64,000 nucleotides of DNA, taken from the NCBI GenBank assembly GCA_016699855.1, contig CP064988.1, positions 372,001 to 436,000 on the forward strand. The letters are read 5' to 3'. Source of the stretch: Rhodospirillales bacterium (lineage in GTDB: Bacteria > Pseudomonadota > Alphaproteobacteria > Reyranellales > Reyranellaceae). Below, one piece after another: positions 17,028 through 25,721 of the stretch. The notes below the pieces were generated by a model. It had not been told where the DNA came from. It did not search any database and saw only the letters and a list, made by a program, of their open reading frames with translations. Numbering within the stretch: the first letter of the stretch is position 1; every line of letters starts with the position of its first letter. Both the position numbers and the translations under genes were made by a program.

Positions 17028-18629
17028 ATGAAGCGCCGGAATTTCCTCGGGACCACGGCCGCGGCCGCGACCGCCGTCACCACGCCCGCCATCTGGTCGC
17101 CGCTGCAGGCCCAGTCGCGGCAGGAGACGCTGCTGATCGTCGCCGAGAACACGCCGAACATGATCGACATCCACGGCGTCGGCGCCAACCGGCCGTCCTA
17201 CGAGGTGTCCTGGAACACCCACGACCGCTTGATGACCTACGGCGTGAAGAAGGACGCCAACGGCCAGGACCACTACGACTACTCCAAACTCGAGCCAGAG
17301 CTCGCCACGGACTGGAACGTCACCCCGACCTCGGCGACCTTCAAGCTGCGCAAGGACGCCAAGTTCCACGACGGCACGCCGATCACCGCCAAGGACGTGA
17401 AGTGGTCGTTCGACCGCGCCGTCACGGTCGGCGGCTTCCCGACCTTCCAGATGGCGGCCGGCTCGCTCCAGAAGCGCGAGCAGTTCGTCGCCGTCGACGA
17501 CCACACGTTCCGCGTCGATTTCCTGCGCGCGGACAAGCTGACCATGCCGGACCTCGCGGTGCCGGTGCCGGTGGTCATGAACTCCGAGCTCGTCAAGAAG
17601 AACGCGACCGCGACCGACCCATGGGCGATGGAGTGGTGCAAGAACAACCTCGCCGGCGGCGGCGCCTACAAGATCGAGCGCTGGCAGCCCGGCCAGGAGG
17701 TCGTCTACACGCGCAACGACGACTGGAAGAACGGCCCGATGCCGAAGATCCGACGCGTCATCCTGCGCATCATCCCGTCGGCCGGCAACCGCCGCGCGCT
17801 GCTGGAGCGCGGAGACGCCGACATCTCGTTCGACCTCGGGTCCAAGGATTTCGCCGAGCTTAAATCCTCGCCGAAACTGACCATCGTCGGCACGCCGGTC
17901 GAGAACGCCGCCCAGTACATCGGCATGAACGTCAAGCAGAAGCCGTTCGACAATGTGAAAGTCCGCCAGGCGGTGGCCTACGCCATCCCCTACCAGAAGA
18001 TCATGGACGCGGTGATGTACGGCCAGGCGATCCCGCTCTACGGCGGCGCCGACAACAAGGCAAAAGGGACGAACTGGCCCCAGAAGCACGGCTACACCAC
18101 GGATATCGCCAAGGCCAAGGCGCTGATGGCCGAGGCAGGATTCCCCAACGGTTTCGAGACGACGCTGTCGTTCGATCTCGGCCTCGCCGGCATCAACGAG
18201 CCGCTCTGCATCCTGGTGCAGGAGAGCCTCGCGCAGATCGGCATCAAGGCGTCGATCAACAAGATTCCCGGCGCCAACTGGCGCGCCGAGCTGCTCAAAA
18301 AGAGCATGCCGCTGATCACCAACACCTTCGGCGGCTGGCTGAACTACGCGGAGTACTTCTTTTTCTGGTGCTACCACGGCCAGAACGCCGTCTTCAACAC
18401 GATGAGCTACCAGAACCCGGCGATGGACGCGCTCATCGACAAGGCGCGCTTCGCGACCGGTCCGGAGTACGACGCGGCGGTGAAGGGCTTCGTCGACACG
18501 GCGTTCGAGGAGGTGCCCCGGGTGCCGCTGTTCCAGCCCCTGCTCAACGTGGCGATGCAGAAGAACGTCACCGGCTACCGCTACTGGTTCCACCGGCAGC
18601 TCGACTACCGGCAGCTCGCGAAGGGCTGA
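17028..18629 (+). CDS. ABC transporter substrate-binding protein, family 5 (Dpp/Opp type), Tat signal
   Basis: A 533-residue periplasmic solute receptor. It opens with a twin-arginine signal (MKRRNFLGTTAAAAT, cleavage near LQAQS) and continues as an SBP_bac_5 protein: TFKLRKDAKFHDGTPITAKD near residues 105-125, NNLAGGGAYKIERWQPGQ and VRQAVAYAIPYQKI. The ATG at 17028 is preferred over an earlier in-frame start because it begins the signal peptide and has GGGGG seven bases upstream. It heads a five-gene transporter operon (binding protein, two permeases, two ATPases). Family 5 receptors bind peptides, nickel chelates and other small compounds; beside AtzF/AtzE-like genes a ureide or amide substrate is likely (inference). 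Confidence 0.9.
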   Translation: MKRRNFLGTTAAAATAVTTPAIWSPLQAQSRQETLLIVAENTPNMIDIHGVGANRPSYEVSWNTHDRLMTYGVKKDANGQDHYDYSKLEPELATDWNVTPTSATFKLRKDAKFHDGTPITAKDVKWSFDRAVTVGGFPTFQMAAGSLQKREQFVAVDDHTFRVDFLRADKLTMPDLAVPVPVVMNSELVKKNATATDPWAMEWCKNNLAGGGAYKIERWQPGQEVVYTRNDDWKNGPMPKIRRVILRIIPSAGNRRALLERGDADISFDLGSKDFAELKSSPKLTIVGTPVENAAQYIGMNVKQKPFDNVKVRQAVAYAIPYQKIMDAVMYGQAIPLYGGADNKAKGTNWPQKHGYTTDIAKAKALMAEAGFPNGFETTLSFDLGLAGINEPLCILVQESLAQIGIKASINKIPGANWRAELLKKSMPLITNTFGGWLNYAEYFFFWCYHGQNAVFNTMSYQNPAMDALIDKARFATGPEYDAAVKGFVDTAFEEVPRVPLFQPLLNVAMQKNVTGYRYWFHRQLDYRQLAKG

Positions 18630-18645
18630 CGCGGAGGCCGCCGCG

Positions 18646-19659
18646 ATGCTCGGCCGGATCCTCGCGCGCCTCGGCACGGCGATCCCCAGCGTCGTCGGCG
18701 TCGTCGCCGTCACGTTCCTGCTGACCCGGCTGCTGCCGGGCGACCCGGCCGCCTACTTCGCCGGCCAGGCCGCGACGCCGCAAGCCGTGGCCGAGATACG
18801 GACCAAGCTCGGGCTCGACCGGTCGCTGCCGGAGCAGTTCGCGTTCTATGTCCGCGACCTCGCGAGGGGCGATCTCGGCACCTCGCTGTCGACCGGCCAG
18901 CCGGTCGTGAAGGAGATCACCACCCGCCTGCCCGCCTCGGCCGAGCTCACGCTGGTCGCGTTGATCGTGTCGGCGCTGATCGCCATTCCGCTGGGCGTTC
19001 TGGCGGCGGTCAAGCAGGGCTCGTGGATCGACCATCTCTGCCGCGTCGTCACGACCGCGGGGGTGTCGCTGCCGGTGTTCTTCACCGGCCTGCTGTTCGC
19101 GTACATCTTCTACTACCTGCTCCAGATCGCGCCGGCGCCGACCGGAAGGCTGGACATATTCCTGTCGCCGCCGCGGCACATCACCGGCTTCTACCTGATC
19201 GACAGCGCGCTGACCGGCGACGGCGCCGTCTTCCTCGGCGCGCTGCGGCAGCTCGCGCTGCCGGCGTCGGCGATGGCCATATTCTCGCTGGCGCCGCTGG
19301 CGCGCATGACCCGCGGCTCGATGCTGGCGGTGCTGGGCAGCGATTTCATGCGCACGGCGCGGGCGAGCGGCCTGTCGCCGGGCACGATCGTGTTCACCTA
19401 CGCCTTCCGCAACGCCGTGCTGCCGGTCATCACCACCCTGGGCATGGTGTTCTCGTTCCTCCTCGGCGCCAACGTGCTGGTCGAGACGGTGTTCGCGTGG
19501 CCCGGCATCGGCCTCTACGCCGTCAACGCGCTGATCACGTCCGACTACGCCCCCGTGCAGGGCTTCGTGCTGACCATGGCGGTGCTCTACATCGTCCTGA
19601 ACCTCGTGATCGACATCCTCTACGGCCTGGTCGATCCGCGCGTGCGGCTGGGGTCCTGA
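18646..19659 (+). CDS. ABC transporter permease, DppB type
   Basis: A 337-residue inner-membrane permease with about six transmembrane helices. The N-terminus shows VTFLLTRLLPGDPAAYFAGQ, the DppB/OppB signature, and the cytoplasmic EAA-type loop follows as MRTARASGLSPGTIVFTYAF. It starts 16 bases after the binding-protein gene with GGAGGCC upstream and is followed two bases later by the DppC-type permease, so the genes are co-translated. It would form the heterodimeric channel with the next gene product. Confidence 0.9.
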   Translation: MLGRILARLGTAIPSVVGVVAVTFLLTRLLPGDPAAYFAGQAATPQAVAEIRTKLGLDRSLPEQFAFYVRDLARGDLGTSLSTGQPVVKEITTRLPASAELTLVALIVSALIAIPLGVLAAVKQGSWIDHLCRVVTTAGVSLPVFFTGLLFAYIFYYLLQIAPAPTGRLDIFLSPPRHITGFYLIDSALTGDGAVFLGALRQLALPASAMAIFSLAPLARMTRGSMLAVLGSDFMRTARASGLSPGTIVFTYAFRNAVLPVITTLGMVFSFLLGANVLVETVFAWPGIGLYAVNALITSDYAPVQGFVLTMAVLYIVLNLVIDILYGLVDPRVRLGS

Positions 19660-19661
19660 CC

Positions 19662-20507
19662 ATGCTGCCGCTGCTGCGCCACACCCGCTACGTGCTGTCG
19701 GAGAACCCCGTCACCGGACTGGCCTTCGGCCTGTTCACGATGTTCGTGCTGGCCGCCCTGCTCGGCCCGGCGCTGGCGCCCTACGATCCGCTCGCGACCA
19801 ACACCGCGCTGGCTCTGAAGCCGCCCTCGGCGGCGCACTGGTTCGGCACCGACCAGCTCGGCCGCGACATCTTCAGCCGCGTGCTGGTGGCGACCCGCCT
19901 CGACCTCGCCATCGCGCTGTCGTCGGTGGCGCTGGCGTTCATGCTCGGCGCGGTCTCCGGCGTCGCCGCCGGCTACTTCGGCGGCTGGACCGACCGGATC
20001 GTCGGCCGCCTCGCCGACACGATCATGGCCTTCCCGCTATTCGTGCTGGCGATGGGCATCGTCGCCGCGCTGGGTAACAAGGTCACCAACATCGTGATCG
20101 CCACGGCGATCATCAACTTCCCGCTCTACGTCCGCGTCGCGCGGGCCGAGGCCAACATCCGCCGCGAGTCCGGCTTCGTGGAGGCCGCCCGCCTGTCCGG
20201 CAACGGCGAGGCGCGCGTGCTGCTGACGCACATCCTGCCGAACATCATGCCGATCATGATGGTGCAGATGTCGTTGACGATGGGCTACGCCATCCTCAAC
20301 GCCGCCGGCCTGTCCTTCATCGGTCTCGGCGTGCGCCCGCCGGATCCGGAATGGGGCATCATGGTCGCGGAGGGCGCTAACTTCATCCAGTCCGGCGAGT
20401 GGTGGATCGCGCTGTTCCCCGGCGCGACCCTCATGCTCGCGGTGTTCTGCTTCAACCTGCTGGGCGACGGGCTGCGCGACATCATCGACCCGAGGAAGCG
20501 GACATGA
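19662..20507 (+). CDS. ABC transporter permease, DppC type
   Basis: A 281-residue permease with an N-terminal OppC_N segment (VLAALLGPALAPYDPLATNT), the HWFGTDQLGRDIFSRVL signature of DppC proteins and the EAA loop FVEAARLSGNGEARVLLTHI. About six transmembrane helices. The start at 19662 lies two bases after the preceding stop, and the stop overlaps the next start (ATGA), indicating tight translational coupling in the transporter operon. Confidence 0.9.
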   Translation: MLPLLRHTRYVLSENPVTGLAFGLFTMFVLAALLGPALAPYDPLATNTALALKPPSAAHWFGTDQLGRDIFSRVLVATRLDLAIALSSVALAFMLGAVSGVAAGYFGGWTDRIVGRLADTIMAFPLFVLAMGIVAALGNKVTNIVIATAIINFPLYVRVARAEANIRRESGFVEAARLSGNGEARVLLTHILPNIMPIMMVQMSLTMGYAILNAAGLSFIGLGVRPPDPEWGIMVAEGANFIQSGEWWIALFPGATLMLAVFCFNLLGDGLRDIIDPRKRT

Positions 20508-21472
20508 GCGCCGTCCCGGCGCTGGCCGTCGACGGACTCAGCGTCGAGTTCCGCACGCGGAACGGCGTGGTCAAGGTGCTCGACCAGGTCGGCTTCAGCA
20601 TCGCCAAGGGCGAAACCGTGGCGCTGGTCGGCGAGAGCGGTTCGGGCAAGTCGGTCACCGCCTTCGCCGTCATGGGCATCCTCGACGCCGCCGGCCGCGT
20701 CTCATCGGGCACCGCGGCGTTCGGCGGCGCCGATCTGCTGGCTCTGCGCGAGCGCGACCTCGCCGATCTGCGCGGTCGCGAGCTGTCGATGATCTTCCAG
20801 AATCCGCGCACCGCGCTGAACCCGATCCGACGCGTCGGCGACCAGATCGCCGACGTGCTGATCCGTCACGGGGGCGCCACGCGCGCCAAGGCGCCGACGC
20901 TCGCCATCGAGATGCTCAAGAAGGTGCGCATCCCCGATCCGGAGCGGCGGGCGCGGGCCTATCCGTTCGAGCTGTCCGGCGGCATGTGCCAACGCGTGAT
21001 GATCGCCATCGCCATCGCCTGCCGGCCGGCGCTGCTGATCGCCGACGAGCCGACGACCGGCCTCGACGTCACCACCCAGGCCGTGATCATGGACCTGATC
21101 GCCGAACTGGGCCGTGAATCCGGCATGGCGACGTTGTTCATCACCCACGACCTGACGCTGGCGGCGGAGTACTGCGACCGCATCGTCGTCATGCACGCCG
21201 GCCACGTGGTCGAAGCCGCGCCGAGCGCGACGCTGTTCAGCGGCGCGCGCCACCCCTACTCCGCGCGCCTGCTGGCGGCGACGCCGGGCGAGCGCGACGC
21301 GCTGGAGTCGCTGACCTCGATCCCCGGCGCCCTGCCCGACCTGCGGCGCGACGACCTGCCGACCTGCCGCTACAGCGCGCGCTGCGAGCGCCGCCTCGAC
21401 GTCTGCGCCGGTCCGCTGCCGCGCCGCGCCATCGCCGAGGCGCACGACGTCGCCTGTTGGAACCCGCTATGA
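20504..21472 (+). CDS. ABC transporter ATP-binding protein, DppD type
   Basis: A 322-residue cytoplasmic ATPase. Visible motifs are Walker A GESGSGKS near residues 43-50, Q-loop SMIFQNP, signature LSGGMCQRV, Walker B LLIADEPTTGLD and the H-loop FITHDLTL. The C-terminal oligo_HPY domain ends in the conserved cysteine cluster (TCRYSARCERRLDVC). Start and stop overlap the neighbours by four bases each (ATGA), so the operon is translationally coupled. It powers the Dpp-type importer together with the next gene. Confidence 0.92.
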   Translation: MSAVPALAVDGLSVEFRTRNGVVKVLDQVGFSIAKGETVALVGESGSGKSVTAFAVMGILDAAGRVSSGTAAFGGADLLALRERDLADLRGRELSMIFQNPRTALNPIRRVGDQIADVLIRHGGATRAKAPTLAIEMLKKVRIPDPERRARAYPFELSGGMCQRVMIAIAIACRPALLIADEPTTGLDVTTQAVIMDLIAELGRESGMATLFITHDLTLAAEYCDRIVVMHAGHVVEAAPSATLFSGARHPYSARLLAATPGERDALESLTSIPGALPDLRRDDLPTCRYSARCERRLDVCAGPLPRRAIAEAHDVACWNPL

Positions 21473-22492
21473 CCGCGCCGCTCCTCGACATCGCCGAGCT
21501 CCACAAGCGCTTCAACGTCGGCGCGCGCGCGGCGCCTGGCGGCGCCTGCGCGATGCGGCTGCGCGGCGAGGAGGCGCCGCGCCGCCGGTGCACGCGGTCG
21601 ACGATGTGAGCCTGACCATCGGCGCGGCGAGACGGTCGGACTGGTCGGAGAGTCGGGCTGCGGCAAGTCCACGCTGGTGCGGCTGATCAACCGCCTGCTC
21701 GACCCGACCGACGGCGTCATCCGGCTCGGCGGCACGGATCTGGCGATCTTCCGCGCCAGCGATTTCGCCGCCAACGACAACCGCGTCCGCATCCAGATGG
21801 TGTTCCAGGACGCCGGCGACTCGCTCAACCCGCGCTACACCGCTTTCGACGCCATCGCCGACCCGCTGCGGCGCCTGCGGCGGCTGGGCGGCGAGGCGCT
21901 GACGGCCCGGGTGGACGCGCTCGCCGACATGACCGGCCTGCCGCGCGAGCTGCTGGCGCGCTTCCCGCACCAGCTCTCCGGCGGCCAGAAGGCGCGCGTC
22001 GGCATCGCCCGCGCCATCGCCGTCGAGCCCGAGCTGCTGATCCTCGACGAGCCGACGGCCGCGCTCGACGTCTCGGTCCAGGTCGTGATCCTGCAGCTGC
22101 TCGAGGACCTCAAGAAGCGGCTGGGCATGAGCTATCTCTTCGTCAGCCACGATCTCAACGTCGTGCGCCTTCTATGCGACCGGGTGCTCGTGATGTATCT
22201 CGGCCGCATCGTCGAATCCGGCCCGGCCGCCGAGGTGTTCGCCAATCCGCTGCATCCCTACACCCGCGCGCTGATCTCGGCGATCCCGCAGGCCGATCCC
22301 GCCCGCCGCGCCGGCCGGCTGCGGTTGTCGGGCGAACCGCGCAGCCCGATCGACCCCGATCCCGAGGTATGCCGCTTCCACGGCCGCTGCCCGATCGGCA
22401 CGGAACGTTGCGCCACGGCGGCGCCGGTTCTGCGCCGTCTCGCGCCCGGCCGCGAGGTCGCCTGCCATTTCGCCGAAGCGCCGGCCCAATAG
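21469..22492 (+). pseudogene. ABC transporter ATP-binding protein, DppF type, two frameshifts at the 5' end
   Basis: The gene starts at an ATG overlapping the DppD stop (MTAPLLDIAELHKRFNVGAR), but this frame stops near 21609. A second short frame carries PVHAVDDVSLTIG (from 21585), and from about 21626 a third frame gives GETVGLVGESGCGKSTLVRL and a full DppF-type ATPase to 22492 (LSGGQKARVGIARAIA, ILDEPTAALDVS, oligo_HPY tail). Two one-base losses, near 21530-21584 and 21621-21626, would restore an intact ~341-residue protein. The rest is fully conserved, so sequence error or very recent damage is likelier than decay. Confidence 0.85.
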
Positions 22493-22546
22493 TGTCGGCG
22501 CGTGTTGTAGGATGCGGCCCTCCGCGAGCGCTCAGGAGATCGGACG

Positions 22547-22732
22547 ATGACCAATGACGAGGACATCGCGGCCTACGTGGACGCGGCGGCGAAGGCGATC
22601 GGCCTGCCGATCGATCCCGCCTACCGCGCGGCGGTGATCGCCAACGTCACGATCGCCAAGCGCATCGCCGACGCGGCGTTGGTGGGTCCGCTGCCCGATG
22701 CGACCGAGAACGCGCCGGTGTTCGAGCCATGA
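22547..22732 (+). CDS. atzG: AtzG-like small subunit (DUF4089)
   Basis: A 61-residue protein, all helical in appearance: DIAAYVDAAAKAIGLPIDPA then RAAVIANVTIAKRIADAAL. This matches the DUF4089/AtzG family, the small partner that assembles with the amidase AtzE to form 1-carboxybiuret hydrolase (a GatC-GatA-like arrangement). Its ATG is 54 bases after the transporter operon, and its stop overlaps the start of the AtzE-like gene (ATGA), as in known atzG-atzE pairs. Confidence 0.8.
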   Translation: MTNDEDIAAYVDAAAKAIGLPIDPAYRAAVIANVTIAKRIADAALVGPLPDATENAPVFEP

Positions 22733-24123
22733 CAGTCGATCCCCTCGGCGCAGGCGACGGCGTCGGACATCGCGCAGGCGGTGAAAGCGAAGCGCGTGAC
22801 GGCGTTGGCCGTCACCGAGGCGGCGCTGAAGCGGATCGCTGAGCGCGACGGCGTGTTCAATGCCTTCACCACCGTGACCGCGGATCGCGCCCGCAGAAGG
22901 CGGCGGCAGTCGACGCGACCATCGCCGCCGGCGGCGATCCCGGTCCGCTCGCCGGTGCCCCGTTCGCCGCCAAGAACCTGTTCGATATCGCCGGCGTGTC
23001 CACGCTGGCCGGCGCGAAGATCAACGCCGAGCTGCCGCCGGCGGCGCGCGACGCGACGCTGATCGAGCGCATGGAGGCGGCCGGCGCGGTGCTGCTGGGC
23101 GGTCTCAACATGGGCGAGTACGCCTACGACTTCACCGGCGAGAACGGCCATTTCGGCCCGTCACGCAATCCGCGCGATCCCGCCCGCATGACCGGCGGCT
23201 CGTCGGGCGGCTCCGGCGCGGCCGCCGCCGGCGGGCTGGTGCCGATCACGCTGGGGTCGGACACCAACGGCTCGATCCGCGTGCCGTCCTCGCTATGCGG
23301 CACGTTCGGCCTGAAGCCGACCTACGGCCGCCTCAGCCGGGCGCGCAGCTTTCCGTTCGTCGACAGTCTCGACCACCTGGGACCGCTGGCCCGCTCGGTC
23401 GCCGATCTGGCGGTGTCGTTCGACGCCATGCAGGGGCCGGACACCGACGACCCCGTCTGCAGCGGACGTCCGGTCGCGCCGACCAGGCCACGCCTCGCCG
23501 AGGGCATCGGCGGGCTGCGCATCGCCATCGCCGGCGGCTATTTCGAGGCGCCGCTCGACCCGGCGCTGGCGGCGGCGGTCGCCACTGTCGCGAAGGCGCT
23601 GGGCGCAGCCCGCAGGATCGAGATCGCAGACGCCGCCCGCGCCCGCGGGTGCGCCTACATCATCACCGCGTCCGAAGGCGCGGCGCTGCATCTTGACAGG
23701 TTGCGGACGCGGCCCGGCGATTTCGACCCCGACACGCGCGACCGTTTCTTGGCGGGCGCGCTTTTGCCGGCGGCCTGGTACATCCGCGCCCAGCGTTTCC
23801 GGCGGATCTACCGCGCGAACACCATGAAGCTGTTCGACGAGGTCGACGTGATCCTCGCGCCGGCGACGCCGACCACCGCGCCCTCGCTGGGCCAGAAGAC
23901 GATGACCATCGCGGGGACCGAGATGCCGGTGCGGGCCAATCTTGGGCTGTTCACGCAGCCGATCTCGTTCATCGGCTTGCCGGTTGTCGCCGTGCCGGTC
24001 CAGACTCCGGGCGGATTGCCGATCGGCGTGCAGGTCATCGCACGCCCCTACGACGAGCAGGCGGCGCTGCGCGTCGCGGCGTGGCTGGAACGCGAGGGTG
24101 TCTGCGCCGCGCCGCCGGCGTGA
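22729..24123 (+). pseudogene. atzE: AtzE-like amidase (1-carboxybiuret hydrolase type), frameshifted near the N-terminus
   Basis: An amidase-signature enzyme expected to remove ammonia from 1-carboxybiuret or a related ureide as the partner of AtzG. The ATG at 22729 overlaps the atzG stop, but the following residues (ASDIAQAVKAKRVTALAVTE) lie one frame away, and near 22890 the frame changes back to give KAAAVDATIAAGGDPGPLAG. From there the protein is intact: catalytic Lys in PFAAKNLFDIAG, GGSSGGSGAAAAGGL and SDTNGSIRVPSSLCG. Alternatively a GTG at 22781 is the start and only one base is missing near 22890. Length about 465 residues when repaired. Confidence 0.82.
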
Positions 24124-24149
24124 GGGCGCGCATCGAGGGCGGAGGAAGC

Positions 24150-24557
24150 ATGGCTCTTGAGATCAACATTCCGGAGATCGTCGCCGAGGTGACGGAGGCG
24201 TTCCAGCGCTACGAGAAGGCGCTGAACACCAACGACGTCGCCACCTTGGACGCGCTGTTCTGGAAAAGTCCGCAGACGCTGCGCTACGGCATCGGCGAGC
24301 AGCTTTACGGCCACGACGAGATCGCCGCGTTCCGCGCCGGCCGCGATCCGGGCTCGGTCGTCGATCGCGATCTGCTCAAGCTGTGGGTCGTCACCTACGG
24401 CCGGGACTTCGGCACCGCCAACTGCGAGTTCCGCCGCCACGGCTCGACGCGCCACGGCCGTCAGAGCCACACCTGGATGCGCACCCCCGATGGCTGGCGC
24501 ATTGTGGCGGCGCACGTCTCGTTCCTCGGCGACTCGACGCCGATGAAGCCGGCCTGA
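24150..24557 (+). CDS. atzH: AtzH-like protein (DUF3225, SnoaL-like fold)
   Basis: A 135-residue protein of the NTF2/SnoaL-like DUF3225 family (HpxZ/AtzH). Typical features are VTEAFQRYEKALNTNDVATL, DALFW near residue 30 and QSHTWMRTPDGWRIVAAHVS at the end. Family members lie beside atzE/atzG or allantoin/oxalurate catabolic genes, and in the cyanuric acid pathway AtzH acts on the carboxybiuret/dicarboxyurea intermediates. A strong GGAGGAAGC site precedes the ATG at 24150. The position directly after the AtzE-like gene supports the assignment. Confidence 0.8.
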   Translation: MALEINIPEIVAEVTEAFQRYEKALNTNDVATLDALFWKSPQTLRYGIGEQLYGHDEIAAFRAGRDPGSVVDRDLLKLWVVTYGRDFGTANCEFRRHGSTRHGRQSHTWMRTPDGWRIVAAHVSFLGDSTPMKPA

Positions 24558-24570
24558 CCCGCGCCGCCGC

Positions 24571-25548
24571 GTGAGGCTGCTCCTGACGCATACGCCGCTG
24601 GCGCGCGCGACGTACTACGGCGCGCGGCCGCTGGAGCTGTTGCGCGGTCTCGTCGATCTGCGCCTGCACGAGGCCGACGCGCCGCTCTCGCCTGATGGGC
24701 TGATCGCCGCCGCGCGCGAGGTCGATCTGGTGATCGCCGACCGGGCGACCCCGGTGCCCGGCGCGGTGTTCGCGGGGCTTCCCGCGCTGCGGGCGCTGAT
24801 GCGCACCGCCGTCGACATCCGCAACATCGACGTCGAGGCGGCGTCGGCGGCCGGCGTGCTCGTCACCCACGCCGAGCCGGGCTTCGTGGAGGCCGTCGTC
24901 GAGCTGGCGCTGGGCTTCCTCGTCGACCTCTCCCGCGGCATCTCGCGCGCCGTCTCGGACTACCATGACGGCCGGACACCCGAGATCCGGATGGGCCGGC
25001 AGTTGAGCGGCGCCGCCGTCGGAATCATCGGCTACGGCCGCATCGCCCGCCACCTCGCGCCGGTCCTCGCCGCCATGGGCGTGACCGTGCTGGTCTCCGA
25101 TCCCTACGCGCAGGTCGACGATCCGCGCTTCATCAAGCTGCCGATGGACGACCTGCTGGCCCGCGCCGACTACGTCGTCTGCCTCGCCGTCGCCACCGAG
25201 GAGACCGAGAACCTGCTCGACGCGGCGGCTTTCGCGCGGATGCGGCGGGACGCGTTCTTCATCAACCTCTCGCGCGGCAACCTCGTCGACGAGGCGGCGC
25301 TGGCCGCCGCGCTGACGGAAGGCCGGATCGCCGGCGCCGCCATGGACGTCGGCCGCGCGCCCGACCAGATGCCGTCGCCCGGACTGGCCCGCCTGCCCAA
25401 CGTCATCGCGACGCCGCACATCGGTGGATTGACGCCCTCGGCCGCCGAGAGCCAAGCGATGGACACCGTCCGGCAGGTCCAGGCGATCCTGAAGGGGGAG
25501 GTGCCGCCGGGCGCCGTCAACGCCGGAACGTGGCACCGGCGACCGTGA
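24571..25548 (+). CDS. D-2-hydroxyacid dehydrogenase family protein
   Basis: A 325-residue NAD(P)-dependent oxidoreductase. The nucleotide-binding motif VGIIGYGRIARHL is near residues 150-162, the active-site Arg is in NLSRGNLVDEAAL and the His in ATPHIGGLTP. The usual DVFxxEP segment is replaced by DVGRAPDQMP, so the catalytic acid is not evident. It starts with GTG 13 bases after the AtzH-like gene and is probably the last gene of the Dpp-atz operon. Its role in ureide breakdown is unclear; reduction of a 2-oxo acid released from a substituted ureide is one possibility (inference). Confidence 0.82.
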   Translation: MRLLLTHTPLARATYYGARPLELLRGLVDLRLHEADAPLSPDGLIAAAREVDLVIADRATPVPGAVFAGLPALRALMRTAVDIRNIDVEAASAAGVLVTHAEPGFVEAVVELALGFLVDLSRGISRAVSDYHDGRTPEIRMGRQLSGAAVGIIGYGRIARHLAPVLAAMGVTVLVSDPYAQVDDPRFIKLPMDDLLARADYVVCLAVATEETENLLDAAAFARMRRDAFFINLSRGNLVDEAALAAALTEGRIAGAAMDVGRAPDQMPSPGLARLPNVIATPHIGGLTPSAAESQAMDTVRQVQAILKGEVPPGAVNAGTWHRRP

Positions 25549-25578
25549 TGTCCAAAGCACGGCGGGTTGCCGGGAAAC

Positions 25579-25588
25579 TTTGCATACA
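25579..25588 (-). promoter_or_regulatory. candidate GntR-type operator TTTGCATACA (second copy)
   Basis: On the minus strand this reads TGTATGCAAA, identical to the site at 16848-16857. It lies 134-143 bases upstream of the BMP-type binding-protein gene and overlaps a possible -35 element (TTGCAT at 25580-25585), a typical place for a repressor site. Coordination of both transporters by one regulator is inferred. Confidence 0.45.
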
Positions 25589-25601
25589 TTGAACGATATC
25601 G

Positions 25602-25616
25602 GCCTAATTTTTAGGC
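25602..25616. promoter_or_regulatory. perfect palindrome GCCTAA-TTT-TTAGGC
   Basis: A 6-bp inverted repeat with a 3-base centre lies between the hydroxyacid dehydrogenase stop (25548) and the BMP receptor start (25722), just downstream of the TTTGCATACA site. It is followed by ACAACGG rather than a T-run, so a terminator is unlikely. A protein-binding site in the promoter of the second transporter operon is the simpler reading. Confidence 0.35.
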
Positions 25617-25721
25617 ACAACGGCTTGTGAACCGCGCTCAGAGTTTGGCCCGCGCTTTGCTGTGTCTTCCCGCAGAGGTGTCGACGACGTCGCCGACCCG
25701 ACGTTCCCGGGGGAATCACTC

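Noticed and set aside
25602..25616. Rho-independent terminator after the hydroxyacid dehydrogenase gene
   Set aside because: The stem is only six base pairs and AT-containing, and no T-run follows in the direction of transcription.
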